From Gammaproteobacteria bacterium UBA2965 (GTDB taxonomy: Bacteria; Pseudomonadota; Gammaproteobacteria; Pseudomonadales; Azotimanducaceae), in contig DEBD01000034.1 of assembly GCA_002348385.1 (NCBI GenBank), positions 1-63,928 on the forward strand: a stretch of 63,928 bases of DNA. The letters run 5' to 3'. Of the stretch, positions 17,398 through 24,693 are shown in pieces. Positions within the stretch are counted from its first letter, which is position 1. Each line of letters begins with the position of its first letter. The translations under genes were made by a program, and so were the position numbers. The notes beneath the pieces were generated by a model, which saw only the letters and a list, made by a program, of their open reading frames with translations, had not been told where the DNA came from and ran no database searches.

Positions 17398-18348
17398 GTG
17401 AGCGAACAGGCACAGCAGTCGGAGAAAAGTGGTTTTTGGGGCAAGCTCAGAACCGGCTTGGGAAAAACCCGCGCGCAGCTAGCCGAGGGGGTGGGAAATC
17501 TGCTGCTCGGCGAGAAGGAAATCGACGCGGACGTGCTCACCGAACTGGAGACCGCGCTGCTGCTTACCGATGTGGGCGTGGATGCCACCACGGAAATCAT
17601 GGCCAGCCTGACGGCCAAGGTGAAACGGCGCGAGCTCAACGACACGGTGGCCCTCCACCAAGCATTGGCAGACATGTTGAAGGAGATGCTTTGCCCGCTG
17701 GGTCGCCCGTTTACGCTTGAGGGAATCGATCTGCCAGCGGTGATCTTCTTCGTTGGCGTCAACGGAGTGGGCAAGACCACCACCATCGGCAAGCTGGCAA
17801 AGCGCCTGCAGGGAGAGGGGCATGAGGTAATGCTGGCGGCTGGAGATACCTTTCGGGCGGCGGCCGTAGAGCAGCTGGCAACCTGGGGCGAGCGCAACGG
17901 GGTGCCCGTCATCGCTCAGCAACAGGGCTCGGACAGTGCATCGGTGGTGTTCGATGCCGTGCAGGCGGCGCGATCCAGAGGGGTGGATGTGGTGCTTGCC
18001 GACACCGCCGGCAGGCTGCAGGCCAAGACCAACCTTATGGAGGAGCTGTCTAAGATCAAACGCGTGGTCAGCCGGCTGGACGAGGCGGCCCCTCACGAAG
18101 TCCTACTGGTGTTGGATGCCGGTGTGGGGCAGAACGCGCTAAGCCAGGTTCGCGAGTTCGATGCGGCGGTGGGCGTGACCGGGCTTGTCATTACCAAGTT
18201 GGATGGCAGCGCCAAAGCCGGCGTGCTGTTTGCCATCGCCAACGAAACGCAAAAGCCCGTGTATTTCATCGGGGTTGGAGAGTCTGTTGACGATCTCAAG
18301 CCGTTCTCTCCCGATGCGTTCGTGGATGCGCTGTTGTCGGGCGACTGA
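17398..18348 (+). CDS. ftsY: Signal recognition particle receptor FtsY, compact form
   Basis: SRP receptor GTPase for co-translational membrane targeting. I chose the GTG at 17398, preceded by GGAAG, giving 316 aa. After a short polar N-terminus the N domain begins (GFWGKLRTGLGKTRAQL) and the G domain follows, with GVNGVGKTTT (G1), DTAGR (G3) and TKLDG (G4). The long acidic A domain of E. coli FtsY (497 aa) is essentially absent. The stop overlaps the ftsE start by one base (TGATG), so the three genes ftsY-ftsE-ftsX form an operon. Confidence 0.95.
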   Translation: MSEQAQQSEKSGFWGKLRTGLGKTRAQLAEGVGNLLLGEKEIDADVLTELETALLLTDVGVDATTEIMASLTAKVKRRELNDTVALHQALADMLKEMLCPLGRPFTLEGIDLPAVIFFVGVNGVGKTTTIGKLAKRLQGEGHEVMLAAGDTFRAAAVEQLATWGERNGVPVIAQQQGSDSASVVFDAVQAARSRGVDVVLADTAGRLQAKTNLMEELSKIKRVVSRLDEAAPHEVLLVLDAGVGQNALSQVREFDAAVGVTGLVITKLDGSAKAGVLFAIANETQKPVYFIGVGESVDDLKPFSPDAFVDALLSGD

Positions 18349-19022
18349 TGGGTCAGATCGAATTTCACGGGGTCACCAAACGTTTCGACAGCGGCTTTGA
18401 GGCGCTCAAGGACATTACCGCTGAGTTTGCCGAAGGCTCGATGACCTTCCTTACCGGTCACTCCGGCGCGGGCAAGAGCACCTTCCTTAAGCTGTTGCTG
18501 TGCCTGGATCGCGTTACCCGCGGACAGATCCTGGTAAACGGCATTAACGTGACTCAGCTGAAAGCCAAGCGCCTGGCTTACTACCGGCGCAATGTCGGTA
18601 CCGTATTCCAAGACCACCACCTGCTGGCGCATCGCAACATATTCGACAACGTGGCGCTGCCGCTACGGGTAAACGGCATGCGTGAGCGTGAGGTGGGCAG
18701 GCGGGTGCGTGCGGCGCTGTCTCGAGTGGGACTGTTGCCCAAGGAACGGTTGCTGCCGCAGTTTTTGTCCACCGGCGAGCAGCAACGGGTGGGCATCGCT
18801 CGAGCGGTTGTCACGCGGCCGAAAATTCTGCTGGCAGACGAACCCACCGGGAATCTGGACCCGGAGCTTTCGAAGAACATCATGGAGCTGTTCCGCCAGT
18901 TCAACGAGGTGGGAACCACCGTGCTGGTGGCCAGCCACGACCGCGCGCTCATCGAGTCCATGGGGGCGCCCATCGTGGAATTGGCTCAGGGCAGAATTGT
19001 TGCCGGACACCGTGGCGGGTAA
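18348..19022 (+). CDS. ftsE: Cell division ATP-binding protein FtsE
   Basis: ATPase of the FtsEX complex, which activates septal murein hydrolases. The 224-residue ABC protein has Walker A GHSGAGKST, the Q-loop region TVFQDHHLL, Walker B ILLADEPTGNLDP and switch His in VASHDRAL. The signature reads LSTGEQQR instead of the usual LSGGEQQR, a substitution at the third position. The ATG overlaps the ftsY stop. ftsX begins before its end. Confidence 0.96.
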   Translation: MGQIEFHGVTKRFDSGFEALKDITAEFAEGSMTFLTGHSGAGKSTFLKLLLCLDRVTRGQILVNGINVTQLKAKRLAYYRRNVGTVFQDHHLLAHRNIFDNVALPLRVNGMREREVGRRVRAALSRVGLLPKERLLPQFLSTGEQQRVGIARAVVTRPKILLADEPTGNLDPELSKNIMELFRQFNEVGTTVLVASHDRALIESMGAPIVELAQGRIVAGHRGG

Positions 19023-19983
19023 GGCGAAACGCCGGCACGGCGCTGACCCGTGGCCGCGCCGATGGGCGGGTCCGGTGTCCTGGTGGCAGGACCACCTGCG
19101 TATTGCCGCCGAGACCATGCGCTTCGTGAGCGCTAGTCTGGGTACCAGCTTTCTGGTCTGGCTGCTGGTTGGCATAGCGCTGGCACTGCCTTCGGGCCTT
19201 TTGTTGCTGCAGCTAAACCTGGCGGAGATGACTTCCGCCTGGGATGGCCGCCCTGGCTTGTCGGTGTACTTTGAGGTGGGCGCGGAGGAATCCAGTGTTC
19301 GGGCGGTTGGGCAGCAGCTCGAAGCACACCCCCATATCGAGCGCGTAGAGATCACCACTGCCGCCGAGGCGTTGGCGAACTTTCAGGCACACAGCGGGCT
19401 TGCCGATGCCCTGGAACTGCTCGACGAAAACCCCTTACCCGCTTCGCTACGCGCGGTGCTCAAGGCCGGTGCCAGCATGCCGGACCTGGATGCCGCCGGG
19501 GCATCCGTGGTAGATGCGGAGGCGGTGGCGGACTTGGTGATAGAGAAGACCTGGATGCAGCGCGTGCTGGACGCCTCTCAGGTGGTCAACCGGCTGGGCA
19601 TCATTCTGGGCCTGCTATTTGGCGTCGGCGCGGTGCTGGTCACCGCCACGTCCGTGCGGCTCGCTATCGAGTCGCGCCTGGACGAGCTTCGGGTCCTTAA
19701 GCTGGTTGGGGCCACGGCAGGCCAGATGCGGCGCCCATTCCTGTATTTTGGGGCGTTTTACGGCTTCGGTGGGGGGCTGGTGGCCGCCATGCTCATCAGC
19801 CTGTGCCTGGTGCTTATTGAGAATCCGTTGGCAAATCTGCTCGGCAGTTACGGGCGAGACTTGGAAACTGCCGGGTTTGACCCCATATTCCTCGTTGGCC
19901 TGCTCTGCGTTGGTGGACTGTTGGGGGTGATCGGCGCCCTTCTGGCTGCAAAACAACGCCTGGTTAGGCTAGAAGTCCTATAA
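19012..19983 (+). CDS. ftsX: Cell division protein FtsX
   Basis: Four-TM permease-like partner of FtsE. From the GTG at 19012 it is 323 aa; a TTG at 19000 is an alternative. Visible are a cytoplasmic basic N-terminus, a first membrane helix (SFLVWLLVGIALALPSGL), a periplasmic PLD domain of about 100 residues (LSVYFEVGAEES to LVIEKTWMQ), then three helices near the C-terminus (GIILGLLFGVGAVLV; YGFGGGLVAAMLISLCLVL; FLVGLLCVGGLLGVIGALL). The conserved cytoplasmic motif SRLDELRVLKLVGAT precedes the third helix. It overlaps ftsE by 11 nt. Confidence 0.93.
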   Translation: MAGKAKRRHGADPWPRRWAGPVSWWQDHLRIAAETMRFVSASLGTSFLVWLLVGIALALPSGLLLLQLNLAEMTSAWDGRPGLSVYFEVGAEESSVRAVGQQLEAHPHIERVEITTAAEALANFQAHSGLADALELLDENPLPASLRAVLKAGASMPDLDAAGASVVDAEAVADLVIEKTWMQRVLDASQVVNRLGIILGLLFGVGAVLVTATSVRLAIESRLDELRVLKLVGATAGQMRRPFLYFGAFYGFGGGLVAAMLISLCLVLIENPLANLLGSYGRDLETAGFDPIFLVGLLCVGGLLGVIGALLAAKQRLVRLEVL

Positions 19984-20006
19984 GCTCAATCAGTTATGGA
20001 GCTTTT
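19982..20006 (+). terminator. Weak stem-loop after ftsX
   Basis: AAGCTC (19982-19987, overlapping the stop codon) pairs with GAGCTT (19999-20004) around an 11-nt loop and is followed only by a short T stretch. It may be a weak terminator or attenuator between ftsYEX and rpoH. The short U tract makes strong termination unlikely. Confidence 0.25.
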
Positions 20007-20013
20007 GCAAGGG

Positions 20014-20043
20014 TTAGCAGTCTCGACTTGCGAGTGCTAGACT
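20014..20043 (+). promoter_or_regulatory. Candidate rpoH promoter
   Basis: TTAGCA (20014-20019), an 18-bp spacer and TAGACT (20038-20043), each 4/6 to consensus, about 30 nt upstream of the rpoH ATG. The heptamer GACTTGC occurs at 20025 and again at 20040. Inferred by eye. Confidence 0.3.
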
Positions 20044-20073
20044 TGCACCAATAAGTGTTACCGGAGGTATCAC

Positions 20074-20931
20074 ATGACCACCAACGTACTGTCGCTGAGC
20101 AGCCTTTCCCCCGGTCGGGACCTGGATGCGTATATGCAGACGGTGAGTGCATTTCCGATTCTGACCCCTGAGGCGGAAAAGGAGCTGGCTGAGCGCTTCT
20201 ATTATGAGGATGACCTGGAAGCCGCTCGTGAGTTGGTGTTGTGTCACCTTCGCTTTGTCGTTCACCTGGCCCGCAGCTACGGCGGATACGGCCTGCCCCA
20301 GGGTGACCTGATCCAGGAAGGTAATGTTGGTCTGATGAAGGCCGTCAAGCGATTCAACCCTGAAGTTGGTGTGCGCCTGGTTTCTTTCGCCGTGCACTGG
20401 ATCAAGGCCGAGATCCACGAATACATTTTGCGCAACTGGCGTATCGTCAAGGTGGCTACCACCAAGGCTCAGCGCAAGCTGTTCTTCAACCTGCGCGGGT
20501 CAAAAAAGCGTCTGAGTTGGCTCACTCGAGAAGAAACCAAGGCTGTTGCCAAAGATCTGGGGGTGTCGGAACAGGAAGTTACCCGTATGGAAGGCCGGTT
20601 GGCGTCCAGCGATCTCGCCTTCGACGGTTATGATGCGGATGATGACAGCGCGCCGGTTGCACCGGCGGCCTACCTCGCGTCTGAAACTGCTGATCCGGCC
20701 GATCTGGTGGCGGAGCAGCGCCGGCAGGAAGACAATGGAGCGCGCCTGGCCCAAGCACTATCGGAATTGGACGAGCGCAGCCAGGACATTATTCAGGCTC
20801 GCTGGCTCGGTGATCGAAAAGCTACGCTACACCAACTGGCCGAGCGCTACGAGGTCTCTGCGGAACGCATTCGCCAGATTGAGAAAAACGCTTTCAAGAG
20901 ATTGGCGAGCGCGCTCGAACCGGCCGCCTGA
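20074..20931 (+). CDS. rpoH: Heat-shock sigma factor RpoH (sigma-32)
   Basis: Directs RNA polymerase to heat-shock promoters. The 285-residue protein has region 2 (GDLIQEGNVGLMKAVKRFNP, VSFAVHWIKAEI), the diagnostic RpoH box QRKLFFNLR at the region 2.4/3 junction, and region 4 with its helix-turn-helix (TLHQLAERYEVSAERIRQIE). CGGAGGT six bases before the ATG is a strong ribosome-binding site. The location after ftsX is the standard gammaproteobacterial arrangement. RpoH is typically controlled by thermosensitive mRNA structure and by DnaK/FtsH; I did not detect a specific thermometer. Confidence 0.96.
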   Translation: MTTNVLSLSSLSPGRDLDAYMQTVSAFPILTPEAEKELAERFYYEDDLEAARELVLCHLRFVVHLARSYGGYGLPQGDLIQEGNVGLMKAVKRFNPEVGVRLVSFAVHWIKAEIHEYILRNWRIVKVATTKAQRKLFFNLRGSKKRLSWLTREETKAVAKDLGVSEQEVTRMEGRLASSDLAFDGYDADDDSAPVAPAAYLASETADPADLVAEQRRQEDNGARLAQALSELDERSQDIIQARWLGDRKATLHQLAERYEVSAERIRQIEKNAFKRLASALEPAA

Positions 20932-20939
20932 AGAGACGC

Positions 20940-21314
20940 TTGGGCACTAAGCTCTGGGTCTGCCTCGCCGCTCTGCTGGGTGGGTCGGGGGTGGTACTAG
21001 GCGCCCTTGGTGCTCACGCGCTGAATCATCTCGAACCCACTCTCCTGGCAAACTGGGACACTGCCGTCAGGTTCCAGTTCTTTCACGCGCTGGCGCTCGT
21101 TGGTGTCGGCGTTTTGTCTCGCTCGGGATTCAGCAGTCGCTGGCTGACCGCGTCGGGTTTTTTGTTTCTTGCCGGCGTGCTGCTGTTTTGCTCGGCGCTA
21201 TACGCCCTGGCCCTGGGCGCGCCTCGGGGCGTGGCCGCGTTGGCGCCGGTTGGTGGTGCGGGCCTTGTGTTGGCATGGCTGGCCATGGGCGTTGCGGCGC
21301 TTCGGTCTCAGTAG
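20940..21314 (+). CDS. DUF423 family membrane protein (YgdD-like)
   Basis: Small inner-membrane protein of unknown function, 124 aa, with four predicted helices (about residues 6-26, 48-61, 68-90 and 98-120). The N-terminal GALGAHALN and central AVRFQFFHALAL blocks are characteristic of DUF423. Initiation at TTG (20940) with GAAGAGA ahead is the best fit, 8 nt after rpoH. trmB begins immediately after the stop codon. Confidence 0.85.
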   Translation: MGTKLWVCLAALLGGSGVVLGALGAHALNHLEPTLLANWDTAVRFQFFHALALVGVGVLSRSGFSSRWLTASGFLFLAGVLLFCSALYALALGAPRGVAALAPVGGAGLVLAWLAMGVAALRSQ

Positions 21315-21986
21315 ATGGATGAAGCGCGGACTTATCTGCGCCGGCGCGGACGCCTTACCCGTGGTCAGGCGCGCGCCTGGAATCAGTATCACGAGCAGAT
21401 GGTGGCCCAGGCGCCTGGTGACCAGCCGGACTGGTCGCGCTGGTTCGGGCGTAGCGCGCCGCTGGGCGTGGAGATCGGATTCGGCATGGGTCATGCTCTG
21501 GTGGCCTGGGCGCAAGCCCGGCCCCAATGGAACCTGGTCGGTGTAGACGTGTATCAGCCCGGAGTGGGATCCCTGCTGCTGGGCCTGGAGGCAGCGGAAC
21601 TCGACAATGTACGGGTGTTGGAGATGGACGCGCGTTTGGCGCTGTCGGCCTGCTTTGAAAGCGCAAGCATCGACGAGGCGAGAGTCTTCTTTCCCGACCC
21701 GTGGCCTAAAAAGCGCCATCACAAACGGCGTCTCATCCAGCCGCCGTTTGTCGACGACCTGGCCGCGGTGTTGAAACCCGGGGCGCAGCTGTTGATCGCC
21801 ACGGATTGGGAGGATTACGCGCACTGGATTCGCCAGGTGCTGCGGGGCTCCGACGACTTCGTGGATCTTTATCCCGATCAGGCATCAGCGCCGCGGCCCG
21901 AGACTCGGCCGGAGACACGCTTTGAGGCGCGCGGTGTGCGGCTGGGCCACACCGTGTGCGACCTTGCCTACGTCAGGAAGCGTTGA
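21315..21986 (+). CDS. trmB: tRNA (guanine46-N7)-methyltransferase
   Basis: Makes m7G46 in the tRNA variable loop. The 223-residue protein has an N-terminal RRRGRLTRGQARAW segment, SAM motif I VEIGFGMGH, the family signature VFFPDPWPKKRHHKRR, and TDWEDYA plus RPETRFEARG near the C-terminus. The ATG directly abuts the preceding stop. The last 19 bp overlap the 3' end of hemW on the other strand. Confidence 0.95.
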   Translation: MDEARTYLRRRGRLTRGQARAWNQYHEQMVAQAPGDQPDWSRWFGRSAPLGVEIGFGMGHALVAWAQARPQWNLVGVDVYQPGVGSLLLGLEAAELDNVRVLEMDARLALSACFESASIDEARVFFPDPWPKKRHHKRRLIQPPFVDDLAAVLKPGAQLLIATDWEDYAHWIRQVLRGSDDFVDLYPDQASAPRPETRPETRFEARGVRLGHTVCDLAYVRKR

Positions 21987-23104
21987 ATGATGCCGTCTAT
22001 GTAGGCAAACCCCATTGGCGTGGTGGCGATGCGATGGTGCTCCACCAATCCGTCTTCCGCCAACGACTCCCACACCGGACTGATGGCAGACTCGTCCAGA
22101 CCCGTTCTGCGAAAGAACTCTTGAAATGACACGCCTTGTTGCAGGCGCAGCGCGTTGAGCATGAACTCCACCACCACCTGATCGGCGGGCACCGGCTCCG
22201 CTATCGTCTCCAGCGGGTCGTTCATGTACAGCCGCGGTTGCGTGGCTTTTCGGGTGCGCACGATGCGTCCTTGCTGCGTCAGCTTGCCGTGAGCGCCGGC
22301 CCCTGCGCCCAGATAGTCTCCAAAGCGCCAGTAGTTCACATTGTGCAGGCACTGCTTGTCGGGCCGGGCGAAGGCGGAGACCTCGTAGCGCTCGTAGCCG
22401 CGGCTTGCCAGCAAGGCCAGGCCTCGCGCTTCCATCTCTGCTACGTCAGACGCGTTCGGCAGCGTCGGAGGGCGCTTCGCAAATTCGGTCTTCGCTTCGA
22501 TGGTCAGCTGGTACCAGCTGATGTGGTCCGGTTCCAGCTCCAGCGCCTGAGACAGGTCGGCTTCTGCCTGCCGCGGCGATTGCCCGGGCAACGCGTACAT
22601 GATGTCGAGATTGATGTTGTCGAACCGGCCCCGCCGGGCGCTGGCAAAACTGGTCCGGATGTCCCCCGGCGAGTGTATGCGCCCCAGAGCGTCCAGATGA
22701 AGAGCGTTGAACGATTGGGCGCCGAGCGACAGGCGATTGATGCCAGCCCGCCGGTAGTCGCCCAGGTCCTGGTGTTCCAACGTGCCCGGGTTGGCCTCCA
22801 TGGTGATCTCTGCATCGGCCGCCAACCAGGGCTTAATCTCATCGAGCAGTGTGGCGAATACGTCGGGTCCAAACAGGCTCGGGGTGCCCCCGCCGCAGAA
22901 CACGCTTGCTAATTGGGGATCAGCGCTCGCAAGGCTGGCTGCTAGATCTTCCTGGAGCGCGTCCAGATATCTCCCCTTGGAAGCCTGGGAAGAAATCGGG
23001 TGCGAGTTGAAGTCGCAATAGGGGCACTTCTTTACGCACCAGGGGAAGTGGATGTACAGGGCCGGCGGGGATTCGCTTAGCGCTGGGTTTGCAGCTGATT
23101 GCAT
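21968..23104 (-). CDS. hemW: Radical SAM heme chaperone HemW
   Basis: HemW inserts heme into respiratory proteins; older annotations call it oxygen-independent coproporphyrinogen oxidase-like. From the ATG at 23104 it is 378 aa. The radical-SAM cysteines are CVKKCPYC (C-x3-C-x2-C), which is the HemW spacing, preceded by LYIHFPW. The FCGGGTPS glycine motif, EANPGT and the C-terminal HemN_C-like domain are present. The start lies 28 nt inside rdgB. An in-frame extension to 23176 reads through rdgB and is unlikely. Confidence 0.94.
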   Translation of the reverse strand: MQSAANPALSESPPALYIHFPWCVKKCPYCDFNSHPISSQASKGRYLDALQEDLAASLASADPQLASVFCGGGTPSLFGPDVFATLLDEIKPWLAADAEITMEANPGTLEHQDLGDYRRAGINRLSLGAQSFNALHLDALGRIHSPGDIRTSFASARRGRFDNINLDIMYALPGQSPRQAEADLSQALELEPDHISWYQLTIEAKTEFAKRPPTLPNASDVAEMEARGLALLASRGYERYEVSAFARPDKQCLHNVNYWRFGDYLGAGAGAHGKLTQQGRIVRTRKATQPRLYMNDPLETIAEPVPADQVVVEFMLNALRLQQGVSFQEFFRRTGLDESAISPVWESLAEDGLVEHHRIATTPMGFAYIDGIIQRFLT

Positions 23105-23664
23105 AGCGCTTGCACCGCTTGACCGCGGTGGCTCAGACGATTTTTTTGCGCGCGCGGCAGTTCCGCCGCAGAGCACTGCAGGTTGCCTACTTCAAACAGA
23201 GGGTCGTAGCCGAAACCCCCGCTACCCCGGGGGGAATTTAGGATGGCGCCGTGCCAGGCGGCAGTGGCCACCAGTGGCGCGGGGTCCGCTGCATGGGTCA
23301 GAAACACCAGGGCGCAGTAGAAGTGAGCGCGCCGATCGCTCTCGCCATTCAGGTCGCGCAGCAGTTTTTCGTTGTTGGCCAGGTTGTCCCCGTGCGTGCC
23401 GGCGTATCTGGCTGAGAGAATCCCGGGAGCGCCGCCCAGCGCAGGCACTACCAGCCCCGAGTCGTCCCCGATGGCCGGTAGACCGGATTCGCGGCTGGCA
23501 TGGCGCGCTTTCTCCAGCGCGTTTTCGATGAACGTCGCGGCCGTCTCTGGCGCCGGCGTGATGTCCAGGTCGCCCTGGCTTACCAGGTCGAAACCCAGCG
23601 GGTGGAGCAACCGATCCAGTTCTTCCAGCTTGCCGCGGTTGGAGCTAGCCAGAACCACGCGCAT
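23077..23664 (-). CDS. rdgB: dITP/XTP pyrophosphatase (Ham1/RdgB)
   Basis: Cleanses the nucleotide pool of dITP, dXTP and ITP. The 195-residue protein from the ATG at 23664 starts MRVVLASSNRGKLEEL. It has TFIENALEKARHAS, the metal-binding DDSGLVV, GAPGILSARYAG, GFGYDPLFEV and SHRGQA blocks of the family. The upstream in-frame start (23718) lies inside the neighbouring gene. It overlaps hemW by 28 nt and the DUF4426 gene by 20 nt. Confidence 0.95.
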   Translation of the reverse strand: MRVVLASSNRGKLEELDRLLHPLGFDLVSQGDLDITPAPETAATFIENALEKARHASRESGLPAIGDDSGLVVPALGGAPGILSARYAGTHGDNLANNEKLLRDLNGESDRRAHFYCALVFLTHAADPAPLVATAAWHGAILNSPRGSGGFGYDPLFEVGNLQCSAAELPRAQKNRLSHRGQAVQALCNQLQTQR

Positions 23665-24091
23665 GGTCGTCTTCCCAGTAGAGTTTTTGCTGAAACTCCA
23701 CAACCATCTCGGTGCCATCTTCCCGAGTGACCGTGATTTCGAACCGCGTTACCTCTTCGTTGGCGTGCCTCAGTTGCGCCAGGTAATACACGGCGGGTGG
23801 CTCGAGCACTTCGGCAAAGTGTAGCGGTTGCCGCTGGCCCAGCAGGTTCGTAGCGCTTCCCCGCACCCGGCCGCGCGCTGGCGTGCCGGAAGCGTCCAGC
23901 ATGGAGATATTCACAAGCGAGCTGTCTTCGGCTCGAACCACCCCGTATTGCTGGGTGATGGCCGGGCGCAGAAAGGTGCTCGGCAGTACCGCATAGTGCA
24001 CCTCCCAGGCGCCAAATCGCATGAGCTGTTCGGCATTTGCATTGCACAGCCACAGCAGCAGAACTGTGCCGATGGCGGTCCGAATCTTCAT
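23645..24091 (-). CDS. DUF4426 exported protein
   Basis: Unknown function. From the ATG at 24091 it is 148 aa, with a classic signal peptide (MKIRTAIGTVLLLWLCNANA, cleavage after ANA). The mature part is a beta-rich domain matching the DUF4426 family that sits between metW and rdgB in Pseudomonas and Vibrio relatives. It overlaps metW by 4 nt (ATGA) and rdgB by 20 nt. Probably periplasmic. Position gives the only functional hint, namely linkage to methionine synthesis genes. Confidence 0.8.
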   Translation of the reverse strand: MKIRTAIGTVLLLWLCNANAEQLMRFGAWEVHYAVLPSTFLRPAITQQYGVVRAEDSSLVNISMLDASGTPARGRVRGSATNLLGQRQPLHFAEVLEPPAVYYLAQLRHANEEVTRFEITVTREDGTEMVVEFQQKLYWEDDHARGSG

Positions 24092-24693
24092 GCGGCGCTG
24101 CCTGCTCGACCGAGCCGGTAAAAGGCGGTGTGGCCGAAAACGTTCGGAAAGCGGTTGGCCAATGGGCGTGAAATATGGCGGTCGTCTACCACGAAGCGAT
24201 CGATGATAGTCAGTGCTTTCTGTCGACACAGGCGCTCGAAATCGAGAAATGTGCACAGGTGGATGTTTGGCGTGTCGTACCATGCGTGGGGCAGATGATC
24301 GGCCACCGGCATCATGCCCCTGGAGAGCAGATAGGTACGGCAGCGCCAATGGCCGAAGTTGGGAAAGGTCACCACACATTGGTCTGCGATGCGCAGCATT
24401 TCGTCCAGCAGCCGGTCCGGAGCTCTCACTGTCTGCAGCGTCTCTGTCATCACCACCATGTCGAAGCTGTCATCGGGAAAGTTATGCAGACCCTGGTCGA
24501 GGTCCTGTTCGATGACGTTGACCCCTCTGCTCAGGCAGGTGGTGATGTTGTCAGCATCGATTTCCAGCCCGTAGCCGTTGACGTTCTTGTTAGCCTGAAG
24601 GTGGGCCAGGAGCTGACCCTCGCCGCAGCCTAGGTCCAGCACTCTGGCGCCCGGATTGACCAGGTCGGAAATGATGTCCAGATCACGCCTCAC
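24088..24693 (-). CDS. metW: Methionine biosynthesis protein MetW
   Basis: SAM-methyltransferase-like partner of MetX, required for methionine synthesis from homoserine in pseudomonads. The 201-residue protein has motif I VLDLGCGEGQLLAHL and the family's YDTPNIHLCTFLDFE block. Initiation is at GTG (24693) with GAGGAGG six bases ahead, placed within the last codons of metX. It overlaps metX by 11 nt, implying coupled synthesis of the pair. Confidence 0.93.
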   Translation of the reverse strand: MRRDLDIISDLVNPGARVLDLGCGEGQLLAHLQANKNVNGYGLEIDADNITTCLSRGVNVIEQDLDQGLHNFPDDSFDMVVMTETLQTVRAPDRLLDEMLRIADQCVVTFPNFGHWRCRTYLLSRGMMPVADHLPHAWYDTPNIHLCTFLDFERLCRQKALTIIDRFVVDDRHISRPLANRFPNVFGHTAFYRLGRAGSAA

